Position numbers and translations under genes: made by a program. 64,000 nt of DNA from Schistocephalus solidus (Eukaryota > Platyhelminthes > Cestoda > Diphyllobothriidea > Diphyllobothriidae): contig WEDG01008655.1 in NCBI GenBank assembly GCA_017591395.1, forward strand, positions 1-64,000, given 5' to 3'. The notes beneath the pieces are model-generated. The model had not been told where the DNA came from, did not search any database, and was given only the letters and a program-made list of their open reading frames with translations. Position 1 is the first letter of the stretch, and each line of letters starts with the position of its first letter. Of this stretch, positions 56,886 to 64,000 are shown in pieces.

Positions 56886-58435
56886 GTTTCACCGGACTAC
56901 CACGGAAACATATCACCCTTCCTTCTACAATAGATGCACATAAGCACCAATATTGTGGCTTTTTCTCTGCCAAGATAATGTTCAAGCGCCTATTTATTTC
57001 TATAGCACAGCCTGCTGTGTTTTGAATTATAGTTTTTTTACAAAAATATTTTCAAATGAGTTTCTGCCAGTTTTGGACGGTCACCCTGCTTCGGTGTCCC
57101 TTTAAGCCTGGTTAGACATGTAAAATATGATTTGTGATCTGGAAATTCGATTTATGCTACGTGCGTTACGTAAATGCTAACTTATCGGAGTTCGGCCTCT
57201 CCCGCACGGTGTTGCAGATTGAATCCTAATTTCGCTGTTGAATTTTATTAACAGTACGCAGTCTACTCTGAGCTCGTATAGGTGCAGCTACCGGTATGCG
57301 TCGAGGAATGCTTGATGACTGAGAGGTGAACAGTTAACCAAAAAATTCAGTAACTATTTTCGGCACGCAAATTGCTATTTAATGGACACATGTACTTGAG
57401 TCACCATGAAGGCGCAAACTTAAGCACCAAGCCGTCTGCCATCTGGCTCACTGGAGGTGATGATCGGGTCTTTTATTAATGAGGTTTTATCCATTTAATC
57501 TTGGCAGAATTTTCTGTAGCATATATCTAAAAAGTGGATCTCAAAATTTTCCAAATAACGTAGCTGACGGAGAATATTATCCGTTGGGTGCCCGAAATTC
57601 ACCTACTGACAGCGGGTTAAGCCTTAGTCGATAGAATTAGCTATTTTTGATAGTTTAGCGATAAGTAACCTACACACCAGTGTAACTTCTAATGTTCAGT
57701 GATGCCGTTTTGACAAACTGTCCGGGGGCCCTGAATGGATGCCAATAATCGAGATGCTTAGCCGGTCCTATCTTTCTGATGATTTTTAGTCCGTTCTGCG
57801 GTCGCATATTGAGATTTTCAACCTGGACAGTAAAACCTTTTCAGCAATAAAGAAGCGTCATTTGAGATGTTTTGCGGTAGATCGACTGTTAGCATTGGTG
57901 AGAAGCTATCTCAAACTCATAAGTATTTTGCAATTGGAGTGCTTGCGAAGGCAGGCAGCTCACACAGCGAAACGTATGGCGCGTGGTCTAGGCGAGTCGC
58001 CGTCACCTCGATTTGGCACCGAGCACTTTGCCTGTGAGCCATCAAAGCCACGCCCTGAAGCTGAGACGTAGTCGATACTCCTATGACTCAGTAAGCCAGG
58101 CCGTGTTAAGAAATGACAGTTTCACTCTAATTGCGAAGCAAAGTTCATTATGTACCTAGATTTGACGGATTTTGTTTGGGCCATATTTCTCCTCGTTACA
58201 CTATGCGTTAATTCAGACTTGAACATGGTGGTAGACTGACTGTAAACCGATCTTTATAAGAACCAACTGGCAAGAAAGAGTTGAAAACGCCTGTCAGTGG
58301 TGGTCCTGCATAACCTGGAGGTTATGCACAATGATACCTATAAAAGAACTCGCAATGTTGGTGACTGCAAATCAAAAGATGCTCAAGGGCTCGTTAAAGA
58401 CCATACAATTTGATGAATTATGCACCTACTAACGT
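56886..58435. other. 3' flank of the CoA-transferase gene; no other gene seen
   Basis: I see no canonical AATAAA within the first 500 nt after the stop; one occurs far downstream near 57,846. The open stretch at 57,862-58,071 is not convincing as a gene. Confidence 0.45.
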
Positions 58436-58437
58436 GT

Positions 58438-58451
58438 ATATATATATATAA
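58438..58451 (+). repeat. TA microsatellite at the array boundary
   Basis: A short run of TA units just before the first tandem unit. Confidence 0.8.
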
Positions 58452-61400
58452 AATGGAACCGACAAAGACAAGGGAGACCGGAATGGCCATTTCTGGCTTA
58501 TTAGCCGTCATCAGCCAGTCATACCCAATCCCAAGTGTGGCACACCTGGGATTTGAACCCGCGACCTTTGGTATTTGAGTCGAACGCTCTACCATTGAGC
58601 CACGGGCTCGTTGATTTTGTCGGTTGTGATCGGGAATATGATGATAGTGCGCAGCTCACCTATCTGCCTAAGGAACCTGCCTGTTCCGTTGTGCCCTGGA
58701 GCTCAGACTAGAGCCCTCGCAGGGGTCGCATAGCGACGTGAAGCATATGCTGAAATTAAACCGACAAAGACAAGGGAGACCGGAATGGCGATTTCTGGCT
58801 TATTAGCCGTCATCAGCCAGACATACCCAATTCCAAGTATGGCACACCTGGGATTCGAACTAGTGACTTTTGGTATTTGAGTCGAATGCTCTACCATTGA
58901 GCCATGGGCTCGTTATTTTTGTCGTTTGTGATCGGGAATATGATGTTAGTGTGGAGCTCACCGATCTGCTTAAGGAACATGCATGTTCCGTTGTGCCCTG
59001 GAGCTCAGACTAGAGCCCTCGTAGGCGGTCGCATAGCGACGTGTAGCATATGATGAATTGAACCTACAATAACAAGAGAGACCGGAATGGCCATTTCTGG
59101 CTTATAAGCCGTCAGCAGCCAGTCATACCCAATCCCAAGTGTGGCAAACCTGGGATTTGAACCCGCGACCTTTGGTATTTGAGTCGAACGCTCTACCCAT
59201 GAGCCACGGGCTCGTTGTTTTTGTCGATTGTGATCGGGAATATGATGATAGTGCGCAGATCACCTATCTGCCTAAGGAACCTGCATGTTCAGTTGTGCCC
59301 TGGAGCTCAGACTTAAGCCCTCGAAGGGGGGCGCATAGCGACGTGTAGCATATGATGAAATTGAACTGACAAAGACAAGGGAGACCGGAACGGCCATTTC
59401 TGGCTTATTAGCCGTCAGCAGCCAGTCATACCCAATCCCAAGTGTGGCACAGCTGGGATTTGAACCTGCGAACTTTGGTATTTGAGTCGAACGCTCTAAC
59501 ATTGAGCCACGGGTTCGTTGTTTTTGTCGGTTGTGATCAAATATTTGATGATAGTATGGAGCTCACCGATCTGCTTAAGGAACATGCATGTTCCGTTGTG
59601 CCCTGAAGCTCAGACTAGAGCCTTCGCAGGGGGTCGCATAGCGACGTGTAGCATATGATGAAATTGAACCTACAAAGACAAGGGAGACCGGAATGGCCAT
59701 TTCTGGCTTATGAGCCGTCATCAGCCAGTCATACCGAATCCCAAGTGTGGCCCACCTTGGATTCGAACCCGCGACTTTTGGTATTTGAGTCGAACGCTCT
59801 ACCATTGAGCCACGGGTTCGTTGTGTTTGTCGGTTGTGATCAAATATATGATGATAGTATGGAGCTCACCGATCTGCTTAAGGAACATGCATGTTCCGTT
59901 GTGCCCTGGAGCTCAGACTAGAGACCTCGAAGACGGTCGCATAGCGACGTGTAGCATATGATGAAATTGAACTGACAAAGACAAGGGAGACCGGAATGGC
60001 CATTTCTGGCTTATGAGCCGTTAGCAGCCAGTCATACCCAATCCCAAGTGTGGCACACCTGGGATTTGAACCCGCGACCTTTGGTATTTTAGTCGAACGC
60101 TATACCATTGAGCCACGGCCTCGTTGATTTTTTCGGTTGTGATCGGGAATATGATGATAGTGCGCAGCTCACATATCTGCCTAAGGAACCTGCATGTTCC
60201 GTTGTGCCCTGGAGCTCAGACTAGAGCCCTCACAGGGGTCGCATAGCGACGTGAAGTATATGATGAAATTAAACCGACAAAGACAAGGGAGACCGGAATG
60301 GCGATTTCTGGCTTATTAGCCGTCATCAGCCAGACATACCCAATTCCAAGTGTGGTACACCTGGGATTCGAACCCGCGACTTTTGGTATTTGAGTCGAAC
60401 GCTCTACCATTGAGCCACGGGCTCGTTGTTTTTGTCGGTTGTGATCAAGAATATGATGATAGTGCGCAGCTCACCTATCTGCCTAAGGAACCAGCATGTT
60501 CCGTTGTGCCCTGGAGCTCAGACTAGAGCCCTCGCAGGCGGTCGCATAGCGACGTGTAGCATATGATGAAATTGAACCGACAAAGACAAAGGAGACTGGA
60601 ATGGCCATTTCTGGCTTATTAGCCGTCATCAGCCAGTCATACTCAATCCCAAGTGTGGCAAACCTGGGATTTGAACCCGCGACCTTTGGTATGTGAGTCG
60701 AACGCTCTACCATTGAGCCAAGGGCTCGTTGTTTTTGTCGGTTGTGATCAAGAATATGATGATAGTGCGCAGCTCACCTATCTGCCTAAGGAACCTGCAT
60801 GTTCCGTTGTGCCCTGGATCTCAGACTAGAGTTCTCGCAGGCGGTCGCATAGCGACGTGTAGCATATGATGAATTGAACCTACAAAGACAAGGGAGACCG
60901 GAATGGCCATTTCTGGCTTATAAGCCGTCAGCAGCCAGTCATACTCAATCCCAAGTGTGGCAAACCTGGTATTTGAACCCGCGACCTTTGGTATGTGAGT
61001 CGAACGCTCTACCATTGAGCCAAGGGCTCGTTGATTTTTTCGATTGTGATCGGGAATATGATGATAGTGCGCAGATCACCTGTCTGCCTAAGGAACCTGC
61101 ATGTTTCGCTGTGCCCTGGAGCTCAGACTAGAGCTCTCGCAAGGGGTCGCATAGCGACGTGTAGCATATGATGAAATTGAACCGACAAAGACAAGGGAGA
61201 CCGGAATGGCCATTTCTGGCTTATTAGCCGTCATCAGCCAGTCATACTCAATCCCAAGTGTGGCACACCTGGGATTCGAACCCGCGACTTTTGGTATTTG
61301 AGTCGAACGCTCTACCATTGAGCCACGGGCTCGTTGATTTTGTCGATTATGATCGTGAATATGATGATAGTGCGCAGCTCACCTATCTGCCTAAGGAACA

Positions 61401-64000
61401 TGCATGTTTCGTTGTGCCCTGGAGCTAAGACTAGAGCCCTCACAGGCGGTCGCATAGCGACGTGAAGCATATGATGAAATTGAACCTACAAAGACAAGGG
61501 AGACCGAAATTGCCATTTCTGGCTTATGAGCCGTCATCAGCCAGTCATACCCAAACCCAAGTGTGGCACACCTGGGATTTGAACCCGCGACCTGAGGTAT
61601 TTGAGTCGAACGCTCTACCATTGAGCCACGGGCTCGTTGATTTTGTCGGTTGTGATCGGGAATATGATGATAGTGCGCAGCTCACCTATCTGCCTAAGGA
61701 ACATGCATGTTCCGTTGTGCCCTGGAGCTCAGACTAGAGCCCTCGTAGGCGGTCGCATAGCGACGTGTAGCATATGATGAATTGAACCTACAAAGCCAAG
61801 GGGAGACCGGAATGGCCATTTCTGGCTTATAAGCCGTCAGCAGCCAGTCATACCCAATCCCAAGTGTGGCCCACCTTGGATTCGAACCCGCGACTTTTGG
61901 TATTTGAGTCGAACGCTCTACCATTGAGCCACGGGTTCGTTGTGTTTTGTCGGTTGTGATCAAGAATATGATGATAGTATGGAGCTCACCGATCTGCTTA
62001 AGGAACATGCATGTTCCGTTGTGCCCTGGAGCTCAGACTAGAGCCCTCGCAGACGGTCGCATAGCGACGTGTAGCATATGATGAAATTGAACTGACAAAG
62101 ACAAGGGAGACCGGAATGGCCATTTCTGGCTTATTAGCCGTCAGCAGCCAGTCATACCCAATCCCAAGTGTGGCACACCTGGGATTCGAACCCGCGACCT
62201 TTGATATTTTAGTCGAACGCTCTACCATTGAGCCACGGGCTCGTTGATTTTTGTCGGTTGTGATCGGGAATATGATGATAGTGCGCAGCTCACCTATCTG
62301 CCTAAGGAACCTGCATGTTCCGTTGTGCCCTGGAGCTCAGACTAGAGCCCTCGCAGGCGGTCGCATAGCGACGTGTAGCATATGATGAAATTGAACCTAC
62401 AAAGACAAGGGAGACCGGAATGGCCATTTCTGGCTTATAAGCCGTCAGCAGCCAGTCATACCCAATCCCAAGTGTGGCAAACCTGGGATTTAAACCCGCG
62501 ACTTTTGGTATTTGAGTCGAACGCTCTACCATTGAGCCACGGGCTCGTTGTTTTTGTCGGTTGTGATCAAGAATATGATGATAATGTGGAGCTCACCAAT
62601 CTGCTTAAGGAACATGCATGTTCCGTTGTGCCCTGGAGCTCAGACTAGAGCCCTTGCAAGCGGTCGCATAGCGACGTGTAGCATATGATGAAATTGAACC
62701 GAGAAAGCCAAGGGAGAACAGAATGGCCATTTCTGGCTAATTAGCCGTCATCAGCCAGTCATACCCTATCCCGAGTGGGGCACACCTGGGATTCGAACCC
62801 GCGACCTTTGGTATTTGAGTCGAACGCTCTACCATTGAGCCACGGTCTCGTTATTTTTGTCGGTTGTGATCGGGAATATGATGATAGTGTGGAGCTCACC
62901 GATCTGCTTAAGGAACATGCATGTTCCGTTGTGCCCTGGAGCTCAGACTAGAGCCCTCGCAGACGGTCGCATAGCGACGTGTAGCATATGATGAAATTGA
63001 ACTGACAAAGACAAGGGAGACCGGAATGGCCATTTCTGGCTTATAAGCCGTCAGCAGCCAGTCATACCCAATCCTAAGTGTGGCACACCTGGGATTTGAA
63101 CCTGCGACCTTTGGTATTTGAGTCGAATGCTCCACCATTGAGCCACAGGCTCGTTGATTTTGTCGTTTGTGATCGGGAATATGATGAAAGTGCGCAGCTC
63201 ACCTATCTGCCTAAGGAACCTGCATGTTCCGTTGTGCCCTGGAGCTCCAACTAGAGCCCTCACAGGGGTCGCATAGCGACGTGAAGCATATGATGAAAAT
63301 AAACTGACAAAGACAAGGGAGACCGGAATGTCCATTTCTGGCTTATTAGCCGTCATCAGCCAGTCATACCCAATCCCAAGTGTGGCACACCTGGGATTTG
63401 AACCCGCGACCTTTGGTATTTTAGTCGAACGCTTTACCATTGAGCCACGGGCCTCGTTGATTTTTGTCGGTTGTGATCGGGAATATGATGATAGTGCGCA
63501 GCTCACCTATCTGCCTAAGGAATCTGCATGTTCCGTTGTGCCCTGGAGCTCAGACTAGAGCCCTCACAGGGGTCGCATAGCGACGTGAAGTATATGATGA
63601 AATTAAACCGACAAAGACAAGGGAGACCGGAATGGCGATTTCTGGCTTATTAGCCGTCATCAGCCAGACATACCCAATTCCAAGTGTGGTACACCTGGGA
63701 TTCGAACCCGCGACTTTTGGTATTTGAGTCGAACGCTCTACCATTGAGCCACAGGCTCGTTGTTTTTGTCGGTTGTGATCAAGAATATGATGATAGTGCG
63801 CAGCTAACCTATCTGCCTAAGGAACCAGCATGTTCCGTTGTGCCCTGGAGCTCAGACTAGAGCCCTCGCAGGCGGTCGCATAGCGACGTGTAGCATATGA
63901 TGAAATTGAACCGACAAAGACAAAGGAGACTGGAATGGCCATTTCTGGCTTATTAGCCGTCATCAGCCAGTCATACTCAATCCCAAGTGTGGCAAACCTG
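58452..64000. repeat. tandem array of ~303-bp tRNA-derived units (18 full units and a partial)
   Basis: GGGATT of the tRNA-like B-box region recurs at 58,548, 58,850, 59,152, 59,455, 59,758, 60,061, 60,363, 60,666, 60,968, 61,271, 61,574, 61,876, 62,181, 62,484, 62,788, 63,091, 63,393 and 63,697, a spacing of 302-305 bp. Each unit holds a palindrome AATGGCCATT, a degenerate tRNA on the minus strand, a near-palindrome ending GCATGTTCC (perfect GGAACATGCATGTTCC in one variant), a GAGCTC, and the inverted repeat GTCGC-ATA-GCGAC. Two variants alternate irregularly: GCGCAGCTCACCTATCTGCC with GGAACC, and GGAGCTCACCGATCTGCT with GGAACA. The open frames in it are by-products of the tRNA sequence. The array continues beyond the window. 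Confidence 0.93.
58548..58611 (-). repeat. degenerate tRNA inside each array unit (first copy given)
   Basis: Minus sense: GAGCCCG, TGGCTCAATGGTAGAGC (good A box and D arm), TTCGACTCAAATACCAAAGG, GTTCGAATCC-type B box (GGGTTCAAATCC in this copy). The acceptor halves GAGCCCG and GTGTGCC do not pair and the anticodon stem pairs poorly, so it cannot be a normal tRNA. The internal Pol III promoter boxes are nevertheless conserved in nearly all 18 units. Confidence 0.7.

Noticed and set aside
57862..58071. A 69-codon open frame with Arg-rich content upstream of the array.
   Set aside because: No recognisable domain, no splice context, no repetition elsewhere in the window.
58383..63744. Many open frames of 64-104 codons in the terminal array, on both strands (for example the VERSTQIPKVAGSNPR type).
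   Set aside because: They are translations of the repeated tRNA-like sequence; the repeat explains them fully and they vary with the repeat unit.
58452..64000. CRISPR-like array.
   Set aside because: Units of ~303 bp are repeated over their whole length with no unique spacers, in a eukaryotic genome.

Overview
The window is eukaryotic and reads like the genome of a parasitic flatworm. Two things point there. One recognisable host gene encodes a mitochondrial acetate:succinate CoA-transferase, the enzyme family behind acetate excretion in parasitic helminths, and its first three introns are only 32-36 nt long. The rest is dominated by CR1-like non-LTR retrotransposons (LINEs) with short-repeat 3' tails and no poly(A), as in schistosome SR1-type elements. 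Whether it is a fluke or a tapeworm cannot be settled from the sequence alone.

Layout. 1-4.1 kb: broken LINE fragments in both orientations. 4.2-9.9 kb: mostly unassigned, with a tRNA-like remnant, a short dispersed repeat and a dead CACTA (En/Spm)-like transposase at 6.2-6.8 kb. 9.9-28.2 kb: three large CR1-like copies, called here subfamily C (9.9-13.5), A (16.7-21.9) and B (23.5-28.2), plus a partial B copy on the plus strand (13.5-15.2). The A copy lies between two parts of a second CACTA-like transposase (15.3-16.6 and 21.9-22.3), so it probably inserted into it. A small unrecognised multi-exon gene fragment (22.8-23.5) runs into the 3' end of the B copy. 29-37.7 kb: more LINE copies of B and of two other LINE types (D, E). 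38-43 kb: eroded LINE pieces and tRNA-like remnants. 43.3-49.7 kb: a second C copy with a 305-bp element nested in it, and one more LINE fragment. 49.9-56.9 kb: the CoA-transferase gene (8 exons, 475 codons, intact frame), with a tRNA or tRNA-derived gene inside intron 6. 58.4 kb to the end: a tandem array of about 303-bp units, each with a degenerate antisense tRNA; it continues past the window.

Three features stand out. (1) Nine LINE 3' regions, from three diverged subfamilies, carry the same stem / U-rich symmetric internal loop / stem hairpin, the architecture of an ENE (a poly(A)-binding triple-helix RNA stability element). (2) In subfamilies A and B the end of ORF1 and the start of the endonuclease ORF overlap at an identical U UUU UUA slippery heptamer followed by UAA, which predicts -1 ribosomal frameshifting. 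(3) The terminal tRNA-like array shows higher-order repetition: two blocks 11 units (3,334 bp) apart are almost identical, while neighbouring units differ much more.
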